A DNA stretch of 64,000 nt from DASUBN01 sp035691665 (GCA_035691665.1 DASSIS010000089.1:27200-91199), one strand, 5' to 3'. Shown: positions 54,105-61,643, numbered from the stretch's first letter. Translations and numbers: made by a program. Notes: generated by a model from the letters alone, not told the origin.

Positions 54105-55645
54105 GCCCCCTGTCCGCCGCCCCCTTCCGCATCGACAGTCCGCGGCTCTACATCCGCCCCTGGGAGCCGGCCCGGGACCGGGCCGTGTTCACCCGCTTCG
54201 TGAGCGATCCGGACATGATGCGCTACATCAGCTTCGGCAGGGCCTGGGACGAGGCGCGCATCGACGCCATGTTCAAACGCCAGGCCGGGTTCCTGGCGGA
54301 CCACGGCTGCTGCGTCGGCGCCGTGGTGCTCAAGGAGACGGACGATGTCGTCGGCGTGGCGGGCATCCAACCCCAGGACAAATCCGGTCTCTACGAGCTC
54401 GCCTGGTGGGTGTGGAAGGATCACTGGAACCGCGGCTACGCCACGGAACTCGCCCTCGCCATGAAGGACCACGCCTTCCGGGTCATGGGCCTGAAACGAT
54501 GCGTCGCCATCGCGGATGTCCCCAACCTCGCCTCCATCCGCGTCATGCAGAAGATCGGCATGCGCTGCGAAGGCCTGCGCAACGCCCATGACCTGGCCGA
54601 ACGGCATCCGGATGTGGAGGTCGTGTTCTACGTCCTGGAGGGCCCATCGCCCGCCGTCATCTGGGATACTCCGCCGGTCAGCGGAAGCGTACAGGACGAC
54701 GGTGACAATGGTCATGAGCACAGTGTTACAAGCGGTAATTCTTTCCTGCACGCCCGCGGTTTACCATCTCCCCGAATCCAACGACGGAATACCCCGACCA
54801 TGCCACGCCTGAACCTGCGTCCTTTCCTGACCGCCCTGCTCCTGCTCTGTGCCCTCCCCGTCCTGGCCCAGGCCGCGGACGAGGCTCCGGCCGGCAGCAC
54901 CGCCGCCCATGCCTCCCGGGCGGATGAGGAACCCCAGGACCAGTTGCTCCGGGCCGCGGCGGAGCAGCCGGGCTCGGGTTGGATCTTCGGCGGCGGCCTC
55001 GCGGTCACGGACCCGGGCTACGTGGGGTATTCGCGGGAGTACACGCCCTTCCCCCTGGTGTTCTACCACTACGGCCGTTTCTTCGTGGCGGGCGTCACCG
55101 CCGGCTACCTGCTCTCGAACGGCGACCACTACCGCTTCTCGCTCATCGCCACACCCGAGTTCAACCGCCTGAAGGCCAGCGACTCGCCCCAGCTCACGGG
55201 CATCCAGTCGCGCCAATGGTCCATCGACGGGGGCATGGGACTCGAGCTCTTCGGCGCTTGGGGACGTTACAACGTCGGCGTGGTGCATGACCTGCTGGAC
55301 CGGAACAACGGCACCAGCATCAACACCGGCTACCACTACCCCATCCACATGGGCTCCTGGACACTCACCCCGGGCCTGGGCCTCAAATGGGAGAACGGCA
55401 ACCTCACCAACTACTACTACGGCGTGAGCCCGGCGGAAGCCATCCCCGGCCGCCCCGCCTACTCTCCCGGCAGCGCCACCAATCCCTTCGTGGAGATCGG
55501 CCTGTCCACCTCCCTGAGCGAGCACTGGCAGCTGCACAGCAACCTGCAGTACATGCGTTTCGGTAGCGCCATCCACGCCAGCCCCATCGTGGACCGCTCC
55601 GGCAGCACCACCATCTTCGTCGGTCTGGTCTACAACCCCAACTGA
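54101..55645 (+). CDS. GNAT acetyltransferase frame running without a stop into the OmpV coding sequence
   Basis: The frame encodes a RimJ/RimL-type GNAT domain: FRIDSPRLYIRPWEPARD, then VGVAGIQPQDKSGLYELAWW, WNRGYATELALAMKDHAF with the acetyl-CoA loop, and RCVAIADVPNLASIRVMQKI. The domain ends near 54650, but no stop occurs until 55645, after the OmpV sequence. The conserved first strand begins upstream of the only canonical start (GTG 54185); no ATG, GTG or TTG precedes it in frame, whereas CTG at 54101 overlaps the murB stop as CTGA. Either CTG initiation coupled to murB occurs, or the gene is damaged at both ends. Function of the GNAT unknown. Confidence 0.7.
   Translation: MSPLSAAPFRIDSPRLYIRPWEPARDRAVFTRFVSDPDMMRYISFGRAWDEARIDAMFKRQAGFLADHGCCVGAVVLKETDDVVGVAGIQPQDKSGLYELAWWVWKDHWNRGYATELALAMKDHAFRVMGLKRCVAIADVPNLASIRVMQKIGMRCEGLRNAHDLAERHPDVEVVFYVLEGPSPAVIWDTPPVSGSVQDDGDNGHEHSVTSGNSFLHARGLPSPRIQRRNTPTMPRLNLRPFLTALLLLCALPVLAQAADEAPAGSTAAHASRADEEPQDQLLRAAAEQPGSGWIFGGGLAVTDPGYVGYSREYTPFPLVFYHYGRFFVAGVTAGYLLSNGDHYRFSLIATPEFNRLKASDSPQLTGIQSRQWSIDGGMGLELFGAWGRYNVGVVHDLLDRNNGTSINTGYHYPIHMGSWTLTPGLGLKWENGNLTNYYYGVSPAEAIPGRPAYSPGSATNPFVEIGLSTSLSEHWQLHSNLQYMRFGSAIHASPIVDRSGSTTIFVGLVYNPN
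54800..55645 (+). CDS. MipA/OmpV-family outer-membrane protein
   Basis: 281 residues from ATG 54800, which starts a proper signal peptide (LRPFLTALLLLCALPVLAQA). The mature part has GWIFGGGLAVTDPGYVGYSR, YTPFPLVFYHYGRFFVAG and many amphipathic strands, as in MipA/OmpV barrels; it ends IFVGLVYNPN. These proteins sit in the outer membrane and in some species scaffold murein enzymes. The reading frame is open upstream into the GNAT gene, so this start is internal to a longer frame; a signal peptide at this point strongly favours separate initiation. The ribosome site is weak. Confidence 0.85.
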   Translation: MPRLNLRPFLTALLLLCALPVLAQAADEAPAGSTAAHASRADEEPQDQLLRAAAEQPGSGWIFGGGLAVTDPGYVGYSREYTPFPLVFYHYGRFFVAGVTAGYLLSNGDHYRFSLIATPEFNRLKASDSPQLTGIQSRQWSIDGGMGLELFGAWGRYNVGVVHDLLDRNNGTSINTGYHYPIHMGSWTLTPGLGLKWENGNLTNYYYGVSPAEAIPGRPAYSPGSATNPFVEIGLSTSLSEHWQLHSNLQYMRFGSAIHASPIVDRSGSTTIFVGLVYNPN

Positions 55646-55650
55646 CGGAT

Positions 55651-56628
55651 TCAGTCCACGCTGTCGAGAGCCTTACGGGCCTGCTTCTGCAGGTCCGCGT
55701 CATCGCCGTGGAGCTGATCTGCCGCCTGGTATTCCGCGCGGGCCAGGTCCTTCTGCCCCTGGTACTGATAGAGGTTGCCGAGCCTCAAGTGCGCCCAGCC
55801 CTTCGAGGGTACCGTGTCCGGCAGTTCGTCCACCGCGAGGTAGCGCTTCAGGGCGGTGATGCCCGCGTCGTAGCCGCTGCGCGCGAAACCCGTGACGCGG
55901 CCGATCTGGTACCAGGCCTGATACGCGTCGGGATATTTGGCGTCGACGTCGCCGAAGACCTGTAGCGCCTCCGGATAGCGCTTGGCCTCGGTATAGAGCA
56001 GCCCGAGCTCCACCAGACTCTCGCGGCTCTTGTCCAGGTCCACCGCCTGTTTCAGCAGCGCCTCGGCGGCGGTGTAGTCCTTCGCCTGCTCCGCCTCCTG
56101 GGCACGCACCTGCAGGGCCTGCACCTCGTCGAGCTTGTCGAGGGCCGCCTCTTCCACATGGGCCTTGTCCAAGCTGCCGCCGGCGATGCCGGGTGCGCCG
56201 ATGTAGTACTGGGCGAGGGCGGAATGGGCGTCCACGTCATCCGGGGCGAGCTTCACCGCCGTCTGGAACTCACCGAGGCAGGATTTCGCCAGACCGAAGG
56301 CGCTGAAGAAGCTGGCCTGCTCGGCCTCATCGCAATAGGCCTCACCCAGGCTCTCATGATAGCGGCCCTCGCCGGGGACGAGTGCCACGGCTGACTTCAA
56401 GGCCGTGAGCGCCGCGTCGGATTGTTTCACCCCCAAGAGCGCCTTCCCGAACTCGTACTGGAACTCCGCGTCCTGGGCGTGGGCCGGGGCCAGTGGCTGC
56501 AAGGCCGCGAGGGCGCGATGGAAATAGCCGTCGTGGATGTCCTTGAGCGCGCCGTCCGGCACGCTGCCGGCGGCATAGGCATACTGAACGGCGGCGAGCA
56601 GGATGCCCGCCGTGATGAGGCGATTCAT
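55651..56628 (-). CDS. Secreted tetratricopeptide-repeat protein
   Basis: 325 residues from ATG 56628 (AGGGGAACACC before it). Signal peptide MNRLITAGILLAAVQYAYA. About seven TPR-like helix pairs: AEFQYEFGKALLGVKQSDAALTALK, RYHESLGEAYCDEA, ALLKQAVDLDKSRESLVELGLLY, EALQVFGDVDAKYPDAYQAWYQIG, GWAHLRLGNLYQYQGQKDLA. TPRs mediate protein contacts in the periplasm. Partner unknown. It converges on the OmpV gene. Confidence 0.88.
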   Translation of the reverse strand: MNRLITAGILLAAVQYAYAAGSVPDGALKDIHDGYFHRALAALQPLAPAHAQDAEFQYEFGKALLGVKQSDAALTALKSAVALVPGEGRYHESLGEAYCDEAEQASFFSAFGLAKSCLGEFQTAVKLAPDDVDAHSALAQYYIGAPGIAGGSLDKAHVEEAALDKLDEVQALQVRAQEAEQAKDYTAAEALLKQAVDLDKSRESLVELGLLYTEAKRYPEALQVFGDVDAKYPDAYQAWYQIGRVTGFARSGYDAGITALKRYLAVDELPDTVPSKGWAHLRLGNLYQYQGQKDLARAEYQAADQLHGDDADLQKQARKALDSVD

Positions 56629-56719
56629 GGTGTTCCCCTGTTTGTGTTCTTGTCGCCGGAGGGTGGTCCCTGCGGTCACGGTCATGATAGCGGCCGCGCG
56701 GTCTGCACGGAAGCTGAAG

Positions 56720-57649
56720 CTATTGTCTCGGATGCTCCTCGAAGAAAGACCAGATGATGTCGGTGGCCGGGACTTTCGGGTCCGGCTTGTCCAGGATCAG
56801 GGATAGGCGGTCGCCGCCCGGCCAGTCGTGGCCGCCGCCCTGCACGATGTAGTAATCCACCGCCGTGCCCGCGTCGCAGCCGCCGTAGTCGACCATGTGC
56901 AGGTCCGCGGTGTCGGCGTTCACGGTCACGCTGCAGCCGTCCTGCTGCTTCCAGAAGTCGATGCTCTGCTGCACCGGAGGCCGGTCTTCCTTGTCGTAGG
57001 CCTTCTTGCCCACGCCGCCGTCCATGGGCACGTATTCATCCTTCGTGCCCTGGATGTCGATGACCGAGACCTTCTGGCTGGGCTTGCATTCATCCACATC
57101 GATGATGCCGGCCACGGGGCCGATGGCGGCGAAGACATCGCTGGCCTCGCAGGCGAGGCGGTAGCTCATCATGGCGCCGTTGGAGATGCCGGTGGCGTAG
57201 ACCCGCTTCGGATCCACCGCGTGCTGCTTCTCCACGTCCGCCACCACGGCGCGGATGAAGCCCACGTCGTCCACGCCGTGCTCTTGCGCATAGTCGCAGC
57301 AATGACCCGAGTTCCAGGTGAGGAAGCCGTCCTTGCCGAAGGCCTCCCGCAGCGGCCGCGGTTTGCCGGTGCCGTCCGGGTACACCACGATGAAGCCGTG
57401 CTGGTCCGCCTCGGCATCGAAGCCGGTCATCTTCGCCACGCTCGCGGCGTTGCCGGCGCCGCCGTGGAGCACCACCACGAGCGGCAGGGGCCCGGTGGGC
57501 GCCTGGGCCGGCAGGTGCAAGAGGTAGCTGCGCTTAAGGCCCCCGTGGTCGAGGCTGTGCGCCTCGTCCGGGTTCCCGGCCGCCTGGCTCGCGCCGGCCA
57601 GGGTCAGCAGGGCCAGGGTGAGGCTGATGAGGGATGCTTTCACGGTCAT
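56720..57649 (-). CDS. LpqC/PHB-depolymerase-like secreted esterase
   Basis: 309 residues from ATG 57649, which directly precedes a signal peptide (VKASLISLTLALLTLAGASQA). Alpha/beta-hydrolase of the LpqC/feruloyl esterase group: PLPLVVVLHGGAGNAAS (oxyanion HGG), VYATGISNGAMMSYRLA with the nucleophile Ser in GxSxG, the Asp region IDIQGTKDEYVP, and the His in GGGHDWPGG. Likely hydrolyses a polyester or aryl ester outside the inner membrane; substrate unknown. An upstream ATG (57673) would leave the signal peptide internal. AGGAG sites precede both. Confidence 0.85.
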   Translation of the reverse strand: MTVKASLISLTLALLTLAGASQAAGNPDEAHSLDHGGLKRSYLLHLPAQAPTGPLPLVVVLHGGAGNAASVAKMTGFDAEADQHGFIVVYPDGTGKPRPLREAFGKDGFLTWNSGHCCDYAQEHGVDDVGFIRAVVADVEKQHAVDPKRVYATGISNGAMMSYRLACEASDVFAAIGPVAGIIDVDECKPSQKVSVIDIQGTKDEYVPMDGGVGKKAYDKEDRPPVQQSIDFWKQQDGCSVTVNADTADLHMVDYGGCDAGTAVDYYIVQGGGHDWPGGDRLSLILDKPDPKVPATDIIWSFFEEHPRQ

Positions 57650-57742
57650 GCTCCTGTAGCTCCTATCAGGCATAACGCAGGGCAGCGGTAAAGGTAACAG
57701 CCTTGGGCTAAGCTAAGGGTGAAAATGGAAGGGGGATCCTGC

Positions 57743-58162
57743 ATGGTGCACCGCAAGACCGTCCGCAACTTCGGCCGCCAGGTCATCGCCGTGATCGAGG
57801 ACCTGGGGTTACTGCTCATCCTCATCGCCACCGCCGTCGCCATCGGCCAGGTGGCCTGGCACATGATCGTGGACCGCGAGGTGCAGCTCGCGGACCTGCT
57901 GCTGGTCTTCATCCTCCTCGAAGTCATCACCATGGTGGAGAACTACTGGCGGGTGGGCAAGCTGCCGGTGCGCATCCCCCTCTACATCGCCATGGTGTCC
58001 ATGGCCCGCTACCTGATCCTCGACACCACCGACGCCCATGACGTGCACGCCCTGTTCATCACCGGCGCCATCCTCATCCTCTCGCTGGCGGTGTTCGTGG
58101 TACGCTTCGGCCACCGGAAATTCCCCTACGAGAACGAAGCGGACGAATACGCGGACTATTGA
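57743..58162 (+). CDS. psiE: PsiE-family inner-membrane protein
   Basis: 139 residues from ATG 57743, with GGGGGA 6 nt upstream (ATG 57725 and GTG 57719 are alternatives). Four membrane helices, with the family pattern LLLVFILLEVITMVENYWRV, then VRIPLYIAMVSMARYLIL and ALFITGAILILSLAVFVVRF. PsiE is induced by phosphate starvation in E. coli; its role is unknown. Its last 64 bp are duplicated exactly at 58795-58858. Confidence 0.8.
   Translation: MVHRKTVRNFGRQVIAVIEDLGLLLILIATAVAIGQVAWHMIVDREVQLADLLLVFILLEVITMVENYWRVGKLPVRIPLYIAMVSMARYLILDTTDAHDVHALFITGAILILSLAVFVVRFGHRKFPYENEADEYADY
58095..58158 (+). repeat. 64-bp perfect direct repeat, copy 1 (psiE 3' end)
   Basis: Identical over 64 bp to 58795-58858, exactly 700 bp downstream. 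It codes for the psiE C-terminus here. See the paired copy. Confidence 0.95.
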
Positions 58163-58783
58163 ATGGAAAACGATCAGCCCATCAACGTCGACATCTGGTC
58201 GGATTTCACGAGTCCTTATTGCTTCCTGACCGCCCTACGGCTGGAGAAACTCGCCGCCAGCGAGAACCTGCATCGGATGTGGGTGGCCTTCCTGGTACGC
58301 CCACATGGCGCTCCAGCCATGTCGGAGGAGCAGCGGGCCACGGCCGAGAGCCAGCGCACCGCAGCAAGCGAGGCCATACGCAAGGAATTCGGCCTGGAGC
58401 TCAAACCCGGACCCGTCGACATCGATACCTACGATGCCCACCTCGTCATGGCCTATGCGACCCGCAGTGGCAGAGGTCCGGTGCTGCTGCTGGCCCTGAT
58501 GCGTGCCTATTGGCTGGAGGCCAAGGACATCGGTAAGCGCGAGACCATCCAGGAAGTAGCCGCCAGCGCCGGGGTCGGTGCCGACGAATCCGCCTACGCC
58601 TGGCAAGATCCGAAGAACGTACACCATGTGGAGCGCGGCATGGAGATCGGCGTGGGTCACGGCATCCATTCCGTCCCCACCCACATATTCGGCATAAAAT
58701 ACTTGCTCACTGGCGCGATGGACTACTCAGACCTCGAAGCGACGGTGGCCAAGCTCAGGGAAGAAACACGAAAGGCCGGATGA
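58163..58783 (+). CDS. DsbA-fold oxidoreductase / HCCA isomerase-like protein (paralogue 1)
   Basis: 206 residues of thioredoxin fold with an inserted helical domain. It begins VDIWSDFTSPYCFLTALRLE: the active-site position reads SPYC with a single Cys, closer to 2-hydroxychromene-2-carboxylate isomerase/kappa-GST-like proteins than to CxxC DsbA. The end has GVGHGIHSVPTHIFGIKYLL with the cis-Pro loop SVP. Probably a cytoplasmic, glutathione-linked enzyme; substrate unknown. The ATG follows the psiE stop directly. A paralogue lies 78 bp downstream. Confidence 0.82.
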   Translation: MENDQPINVDIWSDFTSPYCFLTALRLEKLAASENLHRMWVAFLVRPHGAPAMSEEQRATAESQRTAASEAIRKEFGLELKPGPVDIDTYDAHLVMAYATRSGRGPVLLLALMRAYWLEAKDIGKRETIQEVAASAGVGADESAYAWQDPKNVHHVERGMEIGVGHGIHSVPTHIFGIKYLLTGAMDYSDLEATVAKLREETRKAG

Positions 58784-58794
58784 GCGCGGACGCG

Positions 58795-58858
58795 TCGTGG
58801 TACGCTTCGGCCACCGGAAATTCCCCTACGAGAACGAAGCGGACGAATACGCGGACTA
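58795..58858 (+). repeat. 64-bp perfect direct repeat, copy 2 (orphan psiE tail)
   Basis: Same 64 bp as the 3' end of psiE but now in the gap between the two DsbA-fold genes and not part of a psiE gene. It continues CCGATGA, so the psiE frame would end ...DYR with a TGA overlapping the ATG of paralogue 2. Confidence 0.95.
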
Positions 58859-58861
58859 CCG

Positions 58862-59488
58862 ATGACAAACGAAAGCACCCAGACCGTCGACGTGGATTTC
58901 TACTCGGACTTCGTGAGTCCGTACTGCTTGCTCGCGGCCCTGCGGCTCGAGAAGCTGGCCCGGCAGGAAGGACTCGCCCCCATCTGGGTGGCCTTCCTGG
59001 TGCGGCCGCAGGGTTCCGGTCCCCTCACCGGCGAGAAGCTCGCCGAAGCCGAGGCCCAGCGTGAGGCAGCGGCCGCGACCCTGAAGCAGGAGTTCGGCCT
59101 CAAGCTGAACCCGGGCCCCATCGGCCTCGACCCCTACGATGCCCATCTAGTCATGGCCCATGCGGGCCGCGAGGGCAAGAGCCTTGCCCTCGGCATGGCG
59201 CTGATGCGCGCGTATTGGCTCGAAGGCAAGGCCATCGACGACCGCCGGGTCATCGAACAGGTGGCCCTGGCCGCCGGCTTCACGGCCGAGGAAGTGCGCC
59301 AGGCCTGGGACGACGAGCGCAACTCCTACTTCGTGCGGCGCGGCATGGAGATCGGCGTCGGCCACGGCATCCAGAGCGTGCCTACCTACATCGTGGGCCG
59401 CGCCTACCTCGTGCAGGGCGCCGCCGACTACGCGCACCTGGAAGAGACCGTGCAGACCGTCAAGGAAGAACGCAGAAAGGCGGGATGA
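58862..59488 (+). CDS. DsbA-fold oxidoreductase / HCCA isomerase-like protein (paralogue 2)
   Basis: 208 residues, roughly 55% identical by eye to paralogue 1: VDFYSDFVSPYCLLAALRLE, GPIGLDPYDAHLVMAHAG and RGMEIGVGHGIQSVPTYIVG. It keeps the SPYC active-site stretch and the cis-Pro loop. Ends RRKAG like paralogue 1. The stop overlaps the start of the Ca2+/H+ antiporter (ATGA at 59485-59488), so they are co-translated. Confidence 0.85.
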   Translation: MTNESTQTVDVDFYSDFVSPYCLLAALRLEKLARQEGLAPIWVAFLVRPQGSGPLTGEKLAEAEAQREAAAATLKQEFGLKLNPGPIGLDPYDAHLVMAHAGREGKSLALGMALMRAYWLEGKAIDDRRVIEQVALAAGFTAEEVRQAWDDERNSYFVRRGMEIGVGHGIQSVPTYIVGRAYLVQGAADYAHLEETVQTVKEERRKAG

Positions 59489-60591
59489 ACGGCATCGCGT
59501 TCATCCGGCGCGAACCTTTCCTGGCGGTGAGCCTCGTCTCCGCCACCCTGTTCCTGATCTTCGGCGGCTCCTGGCTCACGGACCTCTCGAACCCGGCCTG
59601 GTTCGGCTTCATGTTCGCCTGGCTGTTCCTGGCCATCCTCTCCTCTGCCTTCGCCGTGGTGCGCCACGCGGAGGGGCTCGCGGTGCTGCTGGGCGAGCCC
59701 CTGGGCACCTTGGTGCTGACGCTCTCGGTCACCGGCATCGAGGTGATGGTCATCGCCGCGGTCATGTACACCGGGCCCGTGGGCTCGACCCTGGCCCGGG
59801 ACTCCATGTTCGCGGTGGTGATGATCGTGCTCAACGGCATGGTGGGCCTGTCGCTGCTGCTCGGGGGCTTGAAGCACCACGAGCAGGAATACAACCTGCA
59901 GGGCACCAACGCCTTCCTGGCCCTGATCCTGCCTCTCTCGGTCCTGAGCCTGGTGCTGCCGGACTACGCCTCCGCGGACTTGGGTCCCGTATTCTCCACG
60001 CCCGAAGCGGTCTTCCTGGTGATCATGTCCATCGGGCTCTACGCCATCTTCCTCGCCATCCAGAACGTGAGGCACAAGGCCTATTTCCTGGGACCGGCGA
60101 AACAGAAGGCGGAGTCGGAGCATCACGGCCATGAGGCCCGATCCCTGCCCTACCACGCGGTGCTGCTGGGTCTCTATCTCCTGCCCCTGGTGGTGCTCTC
60201 CAAGAAGCTGGCCCTGCCCATCGACTACGGCATCCAGGTATTGAAAGCGCCGTCAGCCCTGGGCGGCTTCCTGGTGGCGGTGCTGATCCTTTCACCCGAA
60301 TCCCTGGGAGCGGCGAGGGCGGCCCTGGCCAACCAGCTGCAACGGGCCGTGAACATCCTCATGGGCTCGGTGCTCGCCACCATCAGCCTCACGGTGCCGG
60401 CGGTGCTGCTCATCGGCTTCATCACCCATCAACACATCGTCCTGGGTTTGAGCGCTGTGAACGTGATACTGCTGTCTCTGACCCTGATCCTCAGCATGCT
60501 CACCTTCGCCAGCGTGCGCACCAACGTCTTGCATGGGGCGGTGCACCTGCTGCTGTTCCTCGCCTACTTAATGTTGATTTTCGAGAAATAA
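59485..60591 (+). CDS. chaA: Calcium/sodium:proton antiporter (ChaA family)
   Basis: 368 residues, about eleven membrane helices in two inverted halves. The first half has VRHAEGLAVLLGEPLGTLVLTLSVTGIEV, the alpha-repeat with the ion-binding Glu (GEPLGTLxLTLSVTxIE, as in ChaA); the second half carries a similar region VLILSPESLGAARAALANQLQRAVNILMGS with PES. ChaA exports Ca2+, Na+ or K+ for H+ under alkaline or salt stress. It is the last gene before the AT-rich island. Confidence 0.9.
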   Translation: MNGIAFIRREPFLAVSLVSATLFLIFGGSWLTDLSNPAWFGFMFAWLFLAILSSAFAVVRHAEGLAVLLGEPLGTLVLTLSVTGIEVMVIAAVMYTGPVGSTLARDSMFAVVMIVLNGMVGLSLLLGGLKHHEQEYNLQGTNAFLALILPLSVLSLVLPDYASADLGPVFSTPEAVFLVIMSIGLYAIFLAIQNVRHKAYFLGPAKQKAESEHHGHEARSLPYHAVLLGLYLLPLVVLSKKLALPIDYGIQVLKAPSALGGFLVAVLILSPESLGAARAALANQLQRAVNILMGSVLATISLTVPAVLLIGFITHQHIVLGLSAVNVILLSLTLILSMLTFASVRTNVLHGAVHLLLFLAYLMLIFEK

Positions 60592-60613
60592 CACCGAACA
60601 CAATGGATCGTGT

Positions 60614-61462
60614 ATGAGTCATTGGAGATTCTACGTAGATGATTCCGGAACCAAAGAATATGCAGCAAGCCCAGAGCTATACGCACAAAACGGTAACACG
60701 CGGTATTTCGTGTTCGGCGGAGCTTTGGTTCAAGCTGATGTCGCTGCAAAACTCGGCGAGAATCTAGCCAACCTTAAAAAAGATCATTTTGGTGACGCGA
60801 ATGTAGAAATTAAATCGAATTGGCTCCGCATTCCTAAAGAACGCAAGGCCAGATACCTAGATAAACACGAACTCACTGACGAGGAAGTAACCGCATTTGT
60901 CGAACAATACTACGATTTGCTAGCGGGATCCGATGTTCTTTTGATGGCTGCCGTTATCGATAAACAGCATATGCAAGAGAAATATAAGACTGAAGCATGG
61001 TATGCCCCTGCAATGGCTTACGAAATTCTTATGCAAAGACTGGTTCAAGAAGTCAAAGGGCCGGACACAGTCAGTGTCATTATTGATGATATGGACGGTG
61101 CAACACCAAAAGGCAATCAATACAAACTAAATCTAATAAAGCAGCATAAATTACTACGTCAAATCGGTTCCAAACTGCTAAAGGGACTCGACTGGCGCCC
61201 GCTTCAAGGGCTCAGATTTGTAGATTCAGCGAAATCTCATCACCTACAGGTTGCAGATATCATTTCTTACAACGTATATAGGCAATTCGTAGAACACGGA
61301 GATGAGTGGGAGGATGCTGCAAAAGAGAAACTGGAAACCTATCCATGGCTAAGCAAGTTAGCCCACAAATTCAGGAACCATGAAGGCAGAATCCAAGGAT
61401 ATGGGATCATAAAAATGCCACTGCGACAGAGAGTGCAGTGGCATGTGGGTAAGCCCAAATAA
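60614..61462 (+). CDS. DUF3800 domain-containing protein (AT-rich, probably acquired)
   Basis: 282 residues. DUF3800 landmarks: FYVDDSGTKEY (residues 6-16; family motif YxDESG), FVFGGALV, VSVIIDDMDGATPKG in the middle, and RFVDSAKSHHLQVADIISYN near the end, a set of acidic residues consistent with an RNase H-like nuclease fold. Base composition is far more AT-rich than all neighbours and rare codons (ATA, AGA, CTA, TTA) are frequent, indicating horizontal transfer. No signal peptide. A highly structured RNA-like sequence begins 4 nt after the stop. DUF3800 proteins are linked to mobile elements and defence regions and have been associated with conserved RNA motifs; activity is unknown. Confidence 0.88.
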   Translation: MSHWRFYVDDSGTKEYAASPELYAQNGNTRYFVFGGALVQADVAAKLGENLANLKKDHFGDANVEIKSNWLRIPKERKARYLDKHELTDEEVTAFVEQYYDLLAGSDVLLMAAVIDKQHMQEKYKTEAWYAPAMAYEILMQRLVQEVKGPDTVSVIIDDMDGATPKGNQYKLNLIKQHKLLRQIGSKLLKGLDWRPLQGLRFVDSAKSHHLQVADIISYNVYRQFVEHGDEWEDAAKEKLETYPWLSKLAHKFRNHEGRIQGYGIIKMPLRQRVQWHVGKPK

Positions 61463-61466
61463 AGAA

Positions 61467-61542
61467 GTCGCACCTGATGACCCTACGTTAAACCGAGGGC
61501 AGTCCTGTGGACTGGGAGCAATTGCCCACTCATGTGTGCGAC
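61467..61542 (+). ncRNA. Candidate DUF3800-associated structured RNA
   Basis: A 76-nt sequence closed by a perfect 7-bp helix GTCGCAC (61467-61473) with GTGCGAC (61536-61542). Inside: ATGA (61477-61480) with TCAT (61530-61533) across a small internal loop; GGGCA (61497-61501) with TGCCC (61523-61527); and a top hairpin GTCC with GGAC (61502-61505, 61509-61512; TGT loop). CCC at 61481-61483 could also pair with GGG at 61514-61516 as a pseudoknot. A T-run (61570-61575) follows. Bioinformatic surveys described RNA motifs that occur beside DUF3800 genes; this may be one of them or a new class. Confidence 0.6.
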
Positions 61543-61622
61543 CGGTAATAAGGTTAGCAGAATAGCTCTCTTTTTCAAGGGTCACCCGGAAAATTCGAGA
61601 ATCACTTGAGCTTCGTTATATT

Positions 61623-61643
61623 CATGTATACACTGTATACATG
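61623..61643. promoter_or_regulatory. Perfect palindrome overlapping the TetR start codon (probable operator)
   Basis: Arms CATGTATACA (61623-61632) and TGTATACATG (61634-61643) around one central base. The second arm contains the ATG of the TetR gene at 61641. A 10+10 perfect repeat next to a TetR gene is a typical autoregulatory operator. Confidence 0.75.

Noticed and set aside
58795..58858. The 64-bp repeat as a phage or island attachment site
   Set aside because: The enclosed 700 bp hold only one small gene and no integrase, and the repeat is part of psiE coding sequence; recombination or conversion explains it better.
60614..61542. Classical type III toxin-antitoxin pair (ToxIN-like)
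   Set aside because: In type III systems the RNA consists of tandem repeats upstream of the toxin gene; here a single, non-repeated structure lies downstream, and DUF3800 is not a ToxN fold.
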